This document shows positions 35,790 to 44,650 of a DNA stretch of 64,000 nt, one piece after another. The DNA comes from Pinisolibacter aquiterrae (GTDB taxonomy: Bacteria; Pseudomonadota; Alphaproteobacteria; Rhizobiales; Ancalomicrobiaceae), in contig NZ_JAFNIH010000061.1 in assembly GCF_019160155.1 (NCBI RefSeq), positions 210,063 through 274,062 of the forward strand. Direction: 5' to 3'. The notes beneath the pieces are model-generated. The model ran no database searches and was not told the DNA's origin. It worked only from the letters and a program-made list of their open reading frames with translations. Made by a program: the position numbers and the translations under genes. Within the stretch, counting starts at the first letter, position 1. Each line of letters begins with the position of its first letter.

Positions 35790-36314
35790 TCAGACGGCGG
35801 GGCCGTCGGGATCGCGGCGATCGTCGAGGGTGAGTTGCAGGAAGGCGAGGTCGAGCCAACGGCCGAATTTGGTGCCGACCTCGGGCATCAGGCCGACCCG
35901 CGCGAAGCCGAGCGTCTCGTGGAGGCGGATCGAGGCGGTGTTGCCGGCCTCGATGCCGGCGACCATGACGTGTTTGCGCAAGCCGCGGGCGCGCTCGATC
36001 AGGGCGACCATCAGCGCCCGGCCGAGGCCGGCGCCACGGGCGCCGGCGGCGACATAGACCGAATGCTCGACGGTGTGGCGATAGCCGTCGAAGGCGCGCC
36101 AATCGCCGAAGGAGGCGTAGCCGAGCACCGCGTCGGCCGCGTCGACCGCCACCAGCACCGGATAGCCGGCGGCGCGCCGGGCGGCGAGCCAGGCGCGGCG
36201 ATCGGCGAGATCGACGAGACGCTCGTTCCAGATCGCCGTCGTATGGGCGACCGCGTCGTTGTAGATCGCCAGAATGGCTTCGACGTCGCCGTCGACCGCG
36301 TCACGCACCCGCAT
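35790..36314 (-). CDS. GNAT acetyltransferase, phosphinothricin/methionine-sulfone type
   Basis: A 174-residue GCN5-type N-acetyltransferase. The fold elements are clear: MRVRDAVDGDVEAILAIYNDAV at the start, EHSVYVAAGARGAGLGRALM as the acetyl-CoA loop (R/Q-x-x-G-x-A/G pattern), and GFARVGLMPEVGTKFGRW near the end. This is the pattern of the PAT/MnaT branch, which acetylates phosphinothricin, methionine sulfone or sulfoximine. ATG 36314 has GGAGG four bases upstream. The substrate cannot be fixed from sequence. Confidence 0.85.
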   Translation of the reverse strand: MRVRDAVDGDVEAILAIYNDAVAHTTAIWNERLVDLADRRAWLAARRAAGYPVLVAVDAADAVLGYASFGDWRAFDGYRHTVEHSVYVAAGARGAGLGRALMVALIERARGLRKHVMVAGIEAGNTASIRLHETLGFARVGLMPEVGTKFGRWLDLAFLQLTLDDRRDPDGPAV

Positions 36315-36563
36315 GCTGCCTCCGTCGCGGGCCGTCCGCTCGCCGGCCGCCCTTTCTCGAAAGGCCGATACGCCGACCGGGTCGAGGGCGCAAGCCCCGG
36401 ATCGGACGGGTGAATTCGAAGGCGACGCGACACCGGAACGAGAAGGGTCGGCGGACGCTCGACGATTTCCTCCCTTTCGCGGGCGCGAAGGTCTATGCTG
36501 CGCGGCGTGATGGTCACCGAACGACGGGTGGGTGTCTCGTTTTTTCCGAACGGAGAGATCCCG

Positions 36564-36797
36564 ATGATGTTCTCGATTCATACGTTCGCCAACGGCTCCG
36601 GTCTCAATGCCTTCGCCGGCGACGCAGAGGGAACCCGGCTGCCCGAGCGCCACGGTCCGTGGCGGCGGATCGGCAGCACGCGGCGCCATCAGTCGCTGCC
36701 GCACGGCATCGATCGCTCGCTGGTGGAATCGGCGATCGAGGAACATGGTTTCCAGATGTGGCGGGCCAAGTCCCCGGCCGCCGAGCCGAAGGCCTGA
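36564..36797 (+). CDS. small conserved-looking protein of unknown function
   Basis: A 77-residue soluble protein starting MMFSIHTFANGSGL, with no membrane segment or known motif. Evidence that it is real: GGAG nine bases before ATG 36564, balanced codon use and a charged C-terminal half (ESAIEEHGFQMWRAKS). It lies alone in a 560-bp space between the acetyltransferase and transglutaminase genes. No function proposed. Confidence 0.6.
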   Translation: MMFSIHTFANGSGLNAFAGDAEGTRLPERHGPWRRIGSTRRHQSLPHGIDRSLVESAIEEHGFQMWRAKSPAAEPKA

Positions 36798-36871
36798 CGC
36801 TCCGCTTCGGCGAGGGCCGCATCGTCGCCCAGGCTCGTCGCCCCGCCGAGACCCCGTGAGGGCAGCCCGAC

Positions 36872-37732
36872 ATGACACGTCTGACGGTTCATCACCGAAC
36901 CCGCTATCGGTTCCGCCGGCCGGTCGCTCTCGGACCGCATCGGCTGATGATCCGACCGCGCGACGGGCACGATCTGCGCGTCGTCTCGAGTTCGCTCACC
37001 CTCACGCCGACGGCGCAGGTGCGCTGGGCCTACGACGTCTTCGGCAATTCCATCGCCACCGCGACGCCGCTCGGGCCGGCCGACGTGCTCGAGGTCGACA
37101 GCCGTCTGGTGATCGACCGTTTTCCCGATCCCGAGCCCTCGCGCGAGATCACCGACGCCGCCCGCACCTATCCGTTCCGTTACGACCCGGACGACTTCAC
37201 CGATCTCGGGGCGTTGCGTGAACCGCAATATCCCGACCCGAACGGGCGCTTCGCCGCCTGGACCTCCGACTTCATCGGGGCGCGGCCGACGCCGACGCTG
37301 GCGCTGCTCGCCGATCTCAACGCCGGGATCTCGTCCTGGGTGTTCTATCAGTCGCGCGACCAGGAGGGCACGCAGAGCCCGCTCGAGACGCTCGATCGCG
37401 GCTGGGGCTCGTGCCGCGATCTGGCGGTCTTGATGGCGGAGGCGGCCCGCAATCTGGGCCTCGGCGCGCGAATCGTCTCGGGCTATTTCGGCGGGCCGAT
37501 CTTCGGCTTCTCGCCGGGGTCGACCCATGCCTGGGTCGAGATCTTCGTGCCCGGCCCCGGTTGGATCGCCTATGATCCGACCAACCGCACCATCGGCGAC
37601 GGCGCCCTGATTCCGGTCGCCCGCGCCCGCTCGATCCATCAGGTGGTGCCGGTCGCGGGCACCTTCACCGGCGTCTCCTCCGACTTCCTCGGCCTCGACG
37701 TCACGGTCGACGTCACCGCCGCGCCGACCTGA
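36872..37732 (+). CDS. transglutaminase-like cysteine protease/peptidase family protein
   Basis: A 286-residue protein with a bacterial transglutaminase-like N-terminal beta domain (about 1-80; HHRTRYRFRRPVALGPHRL) and a transglutaminase core (about 140-250). The catalytic triad is complete: C181 in GWGSCRDLA, H219 in GSTHAWVE and D235 in AYDPTN. No signal peptide, so it is cytoplasmic. Proteins of this type are common in Hyphomicrobiales, often near alpha-E and circularly permuted ATP-grasp genes; neither is next to it here. Role unknown, probably amide-bond hydrolysis. Confidence 0.9.
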   Translation: MTRLTVHHRTRYRFRRPVALGPHRLMIRPRDGHDLRVVSSSLTLTPTAQVRWAYDVFGNSIATATPLGPADVLEVDSRLVIDRFPDPEPSREITDAARTYPFRYDPDDFTDLGALREPQYPDPNGRFAAWTSDFIGARPTPTLALLADLNAGISSWVFYQSRDQEGTQSPLETLDRGWGSCRDLAVLMAEAARNLGLGARIVSGYFGGPIFGFSPGSTHAWVEIFVPGPGWIAYDPTNRTIGDGALIPVARARSIHQVVPVAGTFTGVSSDFLGLDVTVDVTAAPT

Positions 37733-37984
37733 GACATCGAGCGCCGCCGCATGGCGACGATCGTCGCAGGCGCGAAATGGCGCTCGGAACGAAATCCGGG
37801 CTGGCGCGGGCCGCTCGCTTGCTTTAAACCCTCGTCATCCCAGGCTGCGCACTCGGTGTGCCGTGCCTGAAGCTCACTCGTCATCGAACCTTACCGACAC
37901 CGCCAGACGGGCCGATGGGTTTCGATCGCCGGCCGCGACAGACTCGGTCGGTTCCCTGTTCTCCCATCGAAGATCGGACACTCT

Positions 37985-38266
37985 GTGCAGGTTCTGGTTC
38001 GCGACAACAACGTCGATCAAGCGCTCCGCGTCCTGAAGAAGAAGATGCAGCGCGAAGGCGTCTTCAAGGAAATGAAGCAGCGCCGCTCCTACGAGAAGCC
38101 CTCCGAGCGCCGGATCCGCCAGGAAGCGGAAGCCGTGCGCCGCGCCCGTAAGGCCGCCCGCAAGCAGGCGCAGCGCGAAGGCCTGCTGCCGATGCCCAAG
38201 CGCAAGGTTCCCGCCGGCGGTGCCCGTCCGCGTCCGGCCGCCGCGCCCGCCGCCAGCGAATCCTGA
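37985..38266 (+). CDS. rpsU: 30S ribosomal protein S21
   Basis: A 93-residue S21 with the conserved opening (V/M)[18 protein letters not shown] and [20 protein letters not shown], then a basic C-terminal part ending in an alanine/proline-rich tail ([15 protein letters not shown]), longer than in E. coli (71) but usual for alphaproteobacteria. The start is GTG at 37985. The preceding 250 bp hold no gene and would contain its promoter. Confidence 0.97.
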   Translation: MQVLVRDNNVDQALRVLKKKMQREGVFKEMKQRRSYEKPSERRIRQEAEAVRRARKAARKQAQREGLLPMPKRKVPAGGARPRPAAAPAASES

Positions 38267-38366
38267 CGAGAGGGCGGGCCTCGCCCGCCATCCGCTCGCC
38301 TGCCTCTCTTCTCCGGCCGCGCCCCCCGGCGCCGGCCGGTTTCATGCATTCGGCCAGGAGGTCGCG

Positions 38367-38585
38367 ATGGCTCGCAAGCCCGCCAGCAAGATCGAATACG
38401 TACTGTTCGACGTGATCTACGAAGACGGATCCCAGCGATCCAATCGGCGGGTTCTCAAAGACCTCACCCTCGGCGACGAGGCCGAAGACCGGATCCGCGC
38501 CGATCTCGAGGCACAGGACCACGTCATCGCCGAACGCTCGGGGCGCGCGCCGCTCGCGATCAAGACGGTACGCCGCTCCGCCTGA
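38367..38585 (+). CDS. small conserved-looking protein of unknown function
   Basis: A 72-residue protein ([20 protein letters not shown]...) with a strong AGGAG six bases before ATG 38367. It shows alternating hydrophobic and charged stretches suggesting a small beta/alpha fold ([27 protein letters not shown]). It has no known catalytic motif. It lies between rpsU and a cold-shock gene, both of which respond to translation and growth state; a link is only inferred. Confidence 0.65.
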   Translation: MARKPASKIEYVLFDVIYEDGSQRSNRRVLKDLTLGDEAEDRIRADLEAQDHVIAERSGRAPLAIKTVRRSA

Positions 38586-38809
38586 GTGGCCGAGCGTTCT
38601 CTTCCGATGAACCCTTTTTTCGTTCGAACATGTTTCGAACACTATTGGGGTCCATTCTGCAGCATCGATTTTCGGCCGGACGGCCCGATCGCGTTCGTGT
38701 GTCACGATCCACGCGCATCGTCTCTTCTTTCCATGAACATCGATTGTCCACCGGCGCCGTGCACGCATCGCGCCGCTTCCACCTTCCATGTCCAATGAGA
38801 GGACATTCC
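38586..38809 (+). promoter_or_regulatory. cold-shock gene leader/promoter with perfect dyad
   Basis: This interval is visibly less GC-rich than its surroundings. It contains GTTCGAA-CATGT-TTCGAAC (38622-38640), a perfect 7-bp inverted repeat preceded by a run of six T. It lies 170-190 bp before the csp start, so it could be an operator or the start of a structured leader, as in cspA messages. Confidence 0.45.
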
Positions 38810-39019
38810 ATGACCTCCGGAACCGTCAAGTGGTTCAACGCCCAGAAGGGCTTCGGCTTCATTCGCCCCGACGACGGCAGCACCGACGTGTTCGTTCACA
38901 TCTCGGCGGTCGAGCGCGCCGGCCTCAACAGCCTCGCCGACGGGCAGAAGGTCTCCTACGAGATCGTCACCGACCGTCGCAGCGGCAAGAGCTCGGCCGA
39001 CAACCTTCGCGCCGAATGA
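38810..39019 (+). CDS. cspA: cold-shock domain protein (CspA family)
   Basis: A 69-residue single cold-shock domain that binds single-stranded RNA/DNA. Both RNA-binding motifs are present: KGFGFI (13-18) and VFVHIS (27-32). ATG 38810 has GAGAGGA five bases upstream. Monocistronic, with a strong terminator behind it. The symbol is generic: alphaproteobacteria carry several paralogues. Confidence 0.95.
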   Translation: MTSGTVKWFNAQKGFGFIRPDDGSTDVFVHISAVERAGLNSLADGQKVSYEIVTDRRSGKSSADNLRAE

Positions 39020-39103
39020 GCTTCGAGTAGAGCTTCACGCGTCGGTGGGTCGACCACGGATGTACTGGCGGACGCCGACGCGACAGGCTTGCTCCTCGAC
39101 GAG

Positions 39104-39143
39104 AACCCGGATCCGGAGACGATGTCTCCCGTCCGGGTTTTTT
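39104..39143 (+). terminator. intrinsic terminator of the cold-shock gene
   Basis: AACCCGGA (39104-39111) pairs with TCCGGGTT (39132-39139); inside, GGAGAC pairs with GTCTCC, giving a two-stage stem, followed by TTTT. It also shields the convergent acyltransferase gene. Confidence 0.85.
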
Positions 39144-39174
39144 GTCGTCTCGAGTCACGCCGACGGGCGATCGG

Positions 39175-41091
39175 TCATTCGCCGGCCGCCGTCAGCGCGT
39201 CACGGAACAGCGGCGCGAATCGCGGCAGCTCGGCCGCGGCGACGTGATTGCCGTCGGAATAGAGCGACCGCCCGCCGACGAGAAAATCGCAGCGCTCCAC
39301 CCCGCAGAAGACCCGATCCGCGCGAATGAAGCGAGGGCCGAGGCGCGCCTGGAAATGGGCGACGAGGGCCCCGAAGGTCTCGTCGAAGGCGGCGCGCGTC
39401 TGGTGAGGTGCCGGCTCCTGCGGCCGGCCGAAGGCGAGGTTGCGTCCGACCACCGAGGCGACGTCCCAGGAGGGATGAGGGATCGGGCCGATCAGCACGG
39501 GCGTGCGTCCGGAGCGCTCGATCCGATCGAGCAGATCGTCGAGGCCGCGCGTCAGCACCTGCCGCCAGGGGCCGCCGTCGTGGACGCCCGCCTCGTCGAC
39601 GAAGGACGCCCCCGCCTGATCCCAGGTCAGACCGAGAATCACCGTGCGCACCTTGGGCAGGGCTTCGATCGCGGCGAAGGTCTCGGAGGCGAGACGCGCG
39701 CATTTGACGTCGATGTTGATCGAGGGCGTCGGCAGACACTCGGTCATGCCGACGAGGACGCCGCTTCGCCCGTCCCGGCGCAGCGCGTCGTCGACCAGCG
39801 GCCGATACATCTGCGCATGGGAATTGCCGAAGACGACCACCTCCGCCGTCGCGACCTCCATCTCGGGGGCACCGAGCCGGCAGGCCCGGCCGCCGGCGAA
39901 GCGTTCGCCGTCCCAGCCGGCGCAGCGGGCGTGCGTGCCGAGCGCGCCGTTGATCACCACCACCTCGGGCGACACGCGGCGCGGCCACCCGTCGCCGATG
40001 CCGATGGCGCCGGCGAGGCCGGCGAGCGCGACGGTGGTGGTGCCGAGGATCCAGGCGATCGGGCGGAACGGCCGGTCGCGCCGGCGGAACGGCGTCTCGA
40101 CGAAGCGCCAGGAGAGGACCGCGCAGACCAGCATCGCCGCCACCGCGAGCGCCAGTTCGAGCGGGGTCGGCGGGCGCACCAGCCGATAGCGCAGCAGGAC
40201 CAGGATCGGCCAATGCCAGAGGTAGAGCGAATAGGAGATGCGGCCGAGGAAGGTGATCGGCGGCAGCGACAAGAGGCGTCCGAGCGGGCTCGGCGCGCGC
40301 CCCTCCGCCCAGACCACCAGCGCGGTCCCGACCACCACCGGCAGCGCCGCCGGCAGCACCGCGACCTTGCCCTCGAGGAGGCCCAGGCCGATCGCCCAGA
40401 GGCCGATCGCCGAGGCCGCCCAGACCACGGGACGCGGCATCGACCCCCGCCTCGACACGAAGGCGATCAGGGCGCCGACCGCCAGCTCCCAGGCGCGCGA
40501 CGGCAGCATGTAGAACGAGAAGGTGCCGCTTCCGACCACCTTCAAGACGAGATTGAGCCCGAGCGAGACCACCACGACCGCCGCCAGCACGGCCATCGCC
40601 GTCGCCGCCCTGAGCCGCAGCAGCACCATCATCAACAGCGGGAAGAGCAGATAGAACTGTTCCTCGACCCCGAGCGACCAGGTGTGGAGCAGCGGCTTCT
40701 CGCCGGAGATCGGCGCGAAATAGTCGATCACCCACCAGAAATGGATGTTGGCGACGAAGCCGAGCGCGGCGAGCAGGCTGCGCCCGTAGCCGATCAGGTC
40801 CTTCGGCAGCAGCAGGACCACGGCGGCGAGGCTGGTGGCGGCGAGCACGGCCAGAAGCGCCGGCAGAATGCGGCGGACGCGACGCTCGTAGAAGTCGGCG
40901 AGGGTGAACCGCCCCGCCGCCCAATCGGAGCGGATCAGCGCGGTGATCAGATAGCCGGACAGGACGAAGAAGAGATCGACGCCGAGATTGCCCCCGGCCA
41001 GCACGCCGGGCGTCAGGTGATAGACGATCACCGAAACCACGGCGAGGGCTCTGAGGCCGTCGATGTCCGGCCGGTGGGGGATCGAACTCAT
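39175..41091 (-). CDS. OafA-type membrane acyltransferase with SGNH domain
   Basis: A 638-residue fusion. Residues 1-370 form an acyltransferase-3 membrane domain of about ten to eleven helices, starting RPDIDGLRALAVVSVIVYHL with the catalytic histidine at the end of this segment, and carrying FFVLSGYLIT and HTWSLGVEEQFYL. Residues about 390-638 form a periplasmic SGNH hydrolase-like domain: GNSHAQM near 421 supplies the serine and SDGNH near 613 the Asp-His pair. Such proteins O-acetylate surface polysaccharides or LPS. No sugar-synthesis genes adjoin it, so the acceptor is not known. Confidence 0.93.
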   Translation of the reverse strand: MSSIPHRPDIDGLRALAVVSVIVYHLTPGVLAGGNLGVDLFFVLSGYLITALIRSDWAAGRFTLADFYERRVRRILPALLAVLAATSLAAVVLLLPKDLIGYGRSLLAALGFVANIHFWWVIDYFAPISGEKPLLHTWSLGVEEQFYLLFPLLMMVLLRLRAATAMAVLAAVVVVSLGLNLVLKVVGSGTFSFYMLPSRAWELAVGALIAFVSRRGSMPRPVVWAASAIGLWAIGLGLLEGKVAVLPAALPVVVGTALVVWAEGRAPSPLGRLLSLPPITFLGRISYSLYLWHWPILVLLRYRLVRPPTPLELALAVAAMLVCAVLSWRFVETPFRRRDRPFRPIAWILGTTTVALAGLAGAIGIGDGWPRRVSPEVVVINGALGTHARCAGWDGERFAGGRACRLGAPEMEVATAEVVVFGNSHAQMYRPLVDDALRRDGRSGVLVGMTECLPTPSINIDVKCARLASETFAAIEALPKVRTVILGLTWDQAGASFVDEAGVHDGGPWRQVLTRGLDDLLDRIERSGRTPVLIGPIPHPSWDVASVVGRNLAFGRPQEPAPHQTRAAFDETFGALVAHFQARLGPRFIRADRVFCGVERCDFLVGGRSLYSDGNHVAAAELPRFAPLFRDALTAAGE

Positions 41092-41320
41092 GGGTCGGCG
41101 AACTCACTCGACGTCGTCGCATCCCCCCTGGAACCGCCCCGGCGTCGCGACGGCGGAAGCCTCTCATTTCGCGGCGTGCACGTCGAGGTTGGATCGGTCG
41201 TTTCCCGCAAGAGCGCCGATGACATCCGCGCGAGCGACGCCGTTTGTCGCCGTCGGAGGGAGGGTTTATATCGACGGGGTCCGACGGTGGTTCGTCGCGA
41301 CGACGACCGGGTGTCCCATC

Positions 41321-41743
41321 ATGCAGACGACCGCCTGCACCTATGGTGCGTTGCGCATTCTCATCGCCTGCGAACACAGCGGCGACCGGCCGCTGACCAT
41401 GCCGGAAATGGCGAGCCTGCTCGGCATGTCGGAGGCGCTGGTGGTCAAGGCGTGCCATCGGCTGATGCGCGCCGGCTACATCGCCGGCCAGCGCGGGCGC
41501 GGCGGCGGCTATCGTCTGGCGCGGCCCGCGGCGGCGATCACCCTGTTCGAGATCGTCGACCTGTTCGAGGACGAGAACGATCTCTTCCCCTGCCGGCTGC
41601 AGGCCGACGGTCCGTGCCGGGTCGCCGGCATCTGCCGGCTGCGGGTGGTGTGCGCCGAGGCGTGGGAGGCCTATGCGGACACGCTGCGCGCCACCTCGAT
41701 CGCCGACGTCGCCGCCGAGCCGACCGTCGAGACGGCGGCGTGA
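41321..41743 (+). CDS. Rrf2-family regulator with three cluster-type cysteines
   Basis: A 140-residue Rrf2 regulator: winged HTH (about 1-70; LLGMSEALVVKACHRLMRAG and the GRGGGYRLARPA wing) and a dimerisation helix. C91, C99 and C105 form C-x7-C-x5-C, the position used for the [Fe-S] cluster in IscR/NsrR proteins; C111 is an extra one. A sensor of iron-sulphur state, NO or redox is inferred. The start at 41321 gives the standard Rrf2 N-terminus, although the ribosome-binding site is weak. It ends four bases from the convergent second Rrf2 gene. Confidence 0.9.
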   Translation: MQTTACTYGALRILIACEHSGDRPLTMPEMASLLGMSEALVVKACHRLMRAGYIAGQRGRGGGYRLARPAAAITLFEIVDLFEDENDLFPCRLQADGPCRVAGICRLRVVCAEAWEAYADTLRATSIADVAAEPTVETAA

Positions 41744-41747
41744 CGGC

Positions 41748-42197
41748 TCAGGCCGACGGCACGGCGGGGCGCGCGAGATCGGCGAGGCCGAGCGCGCGGC
41801 GCAGTTCGCTCTCGTTGAAGGTGATGTCGTGGATCGTATGGCGGTCGAGCACCGCCAGGAAGGCCGCCTGAGCCTGTTCGAAGCGGAGCGTCAGGCGCCG
41901 ATCGGCGGGCGAGGCGCCGGGCACGACCGGCGCCTCGGCGAAGCCCTCCTCGGTCCGCCGCACGATCTCGCCGACGGTGATGGTGTCGGCCGGACGCGCC
42001 AGACGGAAGCCGCCGCCGCGACCGCGCACGTTGTCGAGATAACCCCATTGGCCGAGGTGATGGACACATTTGACGAGATGGGTCCGCGAGATCCCGTGCG
42101 CGTCGGCGACGTCCTGGACGCGGACCAGCGCGGGCGCGTCGAGGGCGGCGAACATCAACGTGCGGAGTGCGTAATTGGTGTAGCTGGTGAGACGCAT
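41748..42197 (-). CDS. Rrf2/NsrR-type regulator lacking the cluster cysteines
   Basis: A 149-residue Rrf2 protein whose overall pattern is NsrR-like: MRLTSYTNYALRTLMF, GISRTHLVKCVHHLGQWGY, GRGGGFRLARPADTI, and the C-terminal AAFLAVLDRHTIHDI. The loop where NsrR has its three cluster cysteines (about 85-105 here) contains none; the only cysteine is C44 in the HTH. It can therefore not bind a cluster in the normal way. ATG 42197 gives the canonical start. It may respond to another signal or act as a cluster-free repressor. Confidence 0.88.
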   Translation of the reverse strand: MRLTSYTNYALRTLMFAALDAPALVRVQDVADAHGISRTHLVKCVHHLGQWGYLDNVRGRGGGFRLARPADTITVGEIVRRTEEGFAEAPVVPGASPADRRLTLRFEQAQAAFLAVLDRHTIHDITFNESELRRALGLADLARPAVPSA

Positions 42198-42299
42198 GGG
42201 GGCCCGTGACCACGAGGAGATCGGCGCGACGCTACACCCGCGCCGCCTCCGGCGCCACACGTCGCCGCAGGACGCGCCCCGTCTCCGCGCAGCGCCGTC

Positions 42300-43250
42300 T
42301 CACCGGCGGAAGCGCGGGCTCGCGTCCTCGCGGTCGGTCGGATCGCCGCGCCAGGTGCCGGCGGTCCACAGGGCGGTCAGGCCCTCGCGAAAGGTCGGGT
42401 GGGTCAGCGGGCCGATCAGGGCGCGCAGGCGGGCATTGCCGACACGTTTGCTCTCGCCCCAGAAGGTGCGCGCCATCGGCGTGAACTCCGCCGCCTCGAA
42501 GGGGATTTCCGGCGGCGGCGCGACGCCCATCAGCGCGGCGGCGAACTCGATCGGCAGTTGCGGCGGCGCCGGCTCGTCGTCGCCGACGTTGAGGAGGCCG
42601 TCGAAACGGGTCTCGGCGGCGGCGGCGACGGCGCGGCCGATGTCCTCGACATGGATGCGGTTGAACATCTGGCCGGGCTTGATCACCCGGCGCGCGGTGC
42701 CGCGCTCCAGATTGACGAAGGCGTTGCGGCCGGGACCATAGATGCCGGCGAGGCGCAGGATCGCCACGGGGACGCCGAGTTCGTGGCCGAGCGCAGTCCA
42801 GGCCGCCTCGGCGGCGACGCGCCAACGGGTGCGCTCGGCGGCGGGCTCGGGCGGCGTGGTCTCATCGACGAAGCCGCCGTCGACGTTGCCGTAGACCCCG
42901 ACGGTGGAGAGATAGCCGATCCAGGCGAGGCGGCCGGCGCGGGCGCTCTCGCGCAGCGGCTCGACGAGGCGGGCGAGGAAGGGATCGCCGGCCTCGCTCG
43001 GCCCGGCCGAGACGAGGACGTGGGTGGCACGCGCGGCCACCGCGGCGAGACGGGCGTCGGCATCGGGCGCGTCGAGCGCGACGACTTCGATGCCTTCGGC
43101 GGCGAGGCGGGCGGCCTTCTCCGCCTCGCGAGCGGTGGCGGCGAGCGAGCGCAGGCGCGGCGCCAGACGGGCGGCGCCGTGGCGGGCGGAATAGCCCCAG
43201 CCGAGAACGAGGAGATCGATCGAGGGAGCGGCGGAGGAGGCTTCGGTCAT
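42300..43250 (-). CDS. NAD(P)-binding SDR/epimerase-like protein (YeeZ type)
   Basis: A 316-residue extended short-chain dehydrogenase-like protein. The N-terminal nucleotide-binding pattern is LLVLGWGYSARHGAARL, a variant GxGxxA loop (G-W-G-Y-S-A) common in the YeeZ-type family; YLSTVGVYGNVDG carries the active-site-like serine/tyrosine region and ILRLAGIYGPGRN follows. ATG 43250 starts right before the first strand. Substrate unknown. It lies 102 bp from the Rrf2 gene on the same strand. Confidence 0.85.
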   Translation of the reverse strand: MTEASSAAPSIDLLVLGWGYSARHGAARLAPRLRSLAATAREAEKAARLAAEGIEVVALDAPDADARLAAVAARATHVLVSAGPSEAGDPFLARLVEPLRESARAGRLAWIGYLSTVGVYGNVDGGFVDETTPPEPAAERTRWRVAAEAAWTALGHELGVPVAILRLAGIYGPGRNAFVNLERGTARRVIKPGQMFNRIHVEDIGRAVAAAAETRFDGLLNVGDDEPAPPQLPIEFAAALMGVAPPPEIPFEAAEFTPMARTFWGESKRVGNARLRALIGPLTHPTFREGLTALWTAGTWRGDPTDREDASPRFRR

Positions 43251-43486
43251 GGTGCCAGTCTCGCCGCTCGCGACGCCGCGATCAATCGATTCGATCCGTT
43301 CGAGCCGGCTTCGAGGTCGCGACCCGGGGTCGCGGCCCCTCGTCGAACGGGGGCGGCGAGCGGGATGTGCGTATTCGCTCTTAAGCAATCGACGGCATTC
43401 GCCGCGACGGCGGACAGTCTATGATTTCAGTCGATCTTCACCGCCGTCGAGGCGGGAGCCGATCCCGCCGGAAAGGGATGGCCACC

Positions 43487-44587
43487 ATGCTCACCACCTC
43501 CATCTTCCCCGCCCGCTACGTCCAGGGAGCCGGCGCCCTCGCCTCGCTCGCCGAGGAGGTCGCCCGTCTCGGCGAACGCGCCCTGGCGATCGTCGATCCG
43601 GCGGTGGCCGGCGCCGTCGCCGCGCCCTTGGCCGCGCCCGGCGCGGTCGCCTTCACGGTGGAGCGCTTCGGCGGCGAATGCTGCGACGGCGAGATCGATC
43701 GTCTGGTCGCGGTGGCGCGCGGCGCCGATTGCCGCGTCGTCGTCGGCATCGGCGGCGGCAAGGCGCTCGACACCGCCAAGGCGGTGGCGCACGCCCTCGC
43801 CCGGCCGGTCGTGATCGTACCGACCCTCGCCTCGACCGACGCGCCCTGCTCCGCCCTGTCGGTGATCTACACCGCCGAAGGCGCCTTCGACCGCTATCTG
43901 GTGCTGCCGCGCAACCCGGACGTGGTGTTGGTCGACACCGCGCTGATCGTCGCGGCGCCGGTGCGCTTCCTGGTCTCGGGGATGGGCGACGCGCTCTCGA
44001 CCTGGTTCGAGGCCGACGACTGCCGGCAGTCGGGCGCCGCCAACATGACCGGGCGGGTCGGCTCGATGACCGCCCAGGCCCTGGCGCGTCTCTGCTTCGA
44101 CACGTTGCTCGCCCACGGCATCGCCGCCAAGACGAGCGCGGCGCGCGGGCTGGTCGACGCCTCCGTCGAGAAGATCGTCGAGGCGAACACGCTGCTCTCC
44201 GGCCTCGGGTTCGAGAGCGGCGGACTCTCGGGCGCCCATGCGATCCACAACGGCCTGACCGCGCTCGCCCCGACGCACCATTTCTGGCACGGCGAGAAGG
44301 TGGCGATCGGCACCCAGGCGCTCTTGTTCCTCACGGGACGTCCGCCGGAGACGATCGCCAAGGTCTACGACTTCTGCCTGTCGGTCGGTCTGCCGACGAC
44401 GCTCGCCGACATCGGCCTCGAGGCGCCGAGCGAGGCGGACCTGATGAAGGTCGCCGAACTCGCCTGCGCGCCGGGCGAGACGATCTTCAACGCGCCGGTC
44501 GAGGTCACCCCGGCCAAGGTCCGCGACGCGCTCGTGGCCGCGGACGCCTATGGGCGGAACCGCAAGGAGATGGCCCGGGCCGCGTGA
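43487..44587 (+). CDS. gldA: glycerol dehydrogenase
   Basis: NAD-dependent, metal-dependent oxidation of glycerol to dihydroxyacetone. The 366-residue length matches GldA (367). The cofactor loop GIGGGKALDT is at 88-97, and the three metal ligands fall where expected: D168 (SGMGDAL), H251 (SGAHAIHNG) and H268 (HHFWHGEK). ATG 43487 is chosen over ATG 43478 because AAGGG lies nine bases before it, while it would touch the earlier codon. No dihydroxyacetone kinase gene adjoins it. A hairpin follows before cfa. Confidence 0.93.
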   Translation: MLTTSIFPARYVQGAGALASLAEEVARLGERALAIVDPAVAGAVAAPLAAPGAVAFTVERFGGECCDGEIDRLVAVARGADCRVVVGIGGGKALDTAKAVAHALARPVVIVPTLASTDAPCSALSVIYTAEGAFDRYLVLPRNPDVVLVDTALIVAAPVRFLVSGMGDALSTWFEADDCRQSGAANMTGRVGSMTAQALARLCFDTLLAHGIAAKTSAARGLVDASVEKIVEANTLLSGLGFESGGLSGAHAIHNGLTALAPTHHFWHGEKVAIGTQALLFLTGRPPETIAKVYDFCLSVGLPTTLADIGLEAPSEADLMKVAELACAPGETIFNAPVEVTPAKVRDALVAADAYGRNRKEMARAA

Positions 44588-44650
44588 GGTCGGCCGCGTG
44601 AGTTGGGCACCGCGCGAGGCTTTCTTCGCACCGCCACATCGCCGATAGTC

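Noticed and set aside
39142-41871. Open frame of 909 codons on plus opposite the acyltransferase
   Set aside because: No domain; the opposite strand encodes a well-matched acyltransferase-SGNH protein.
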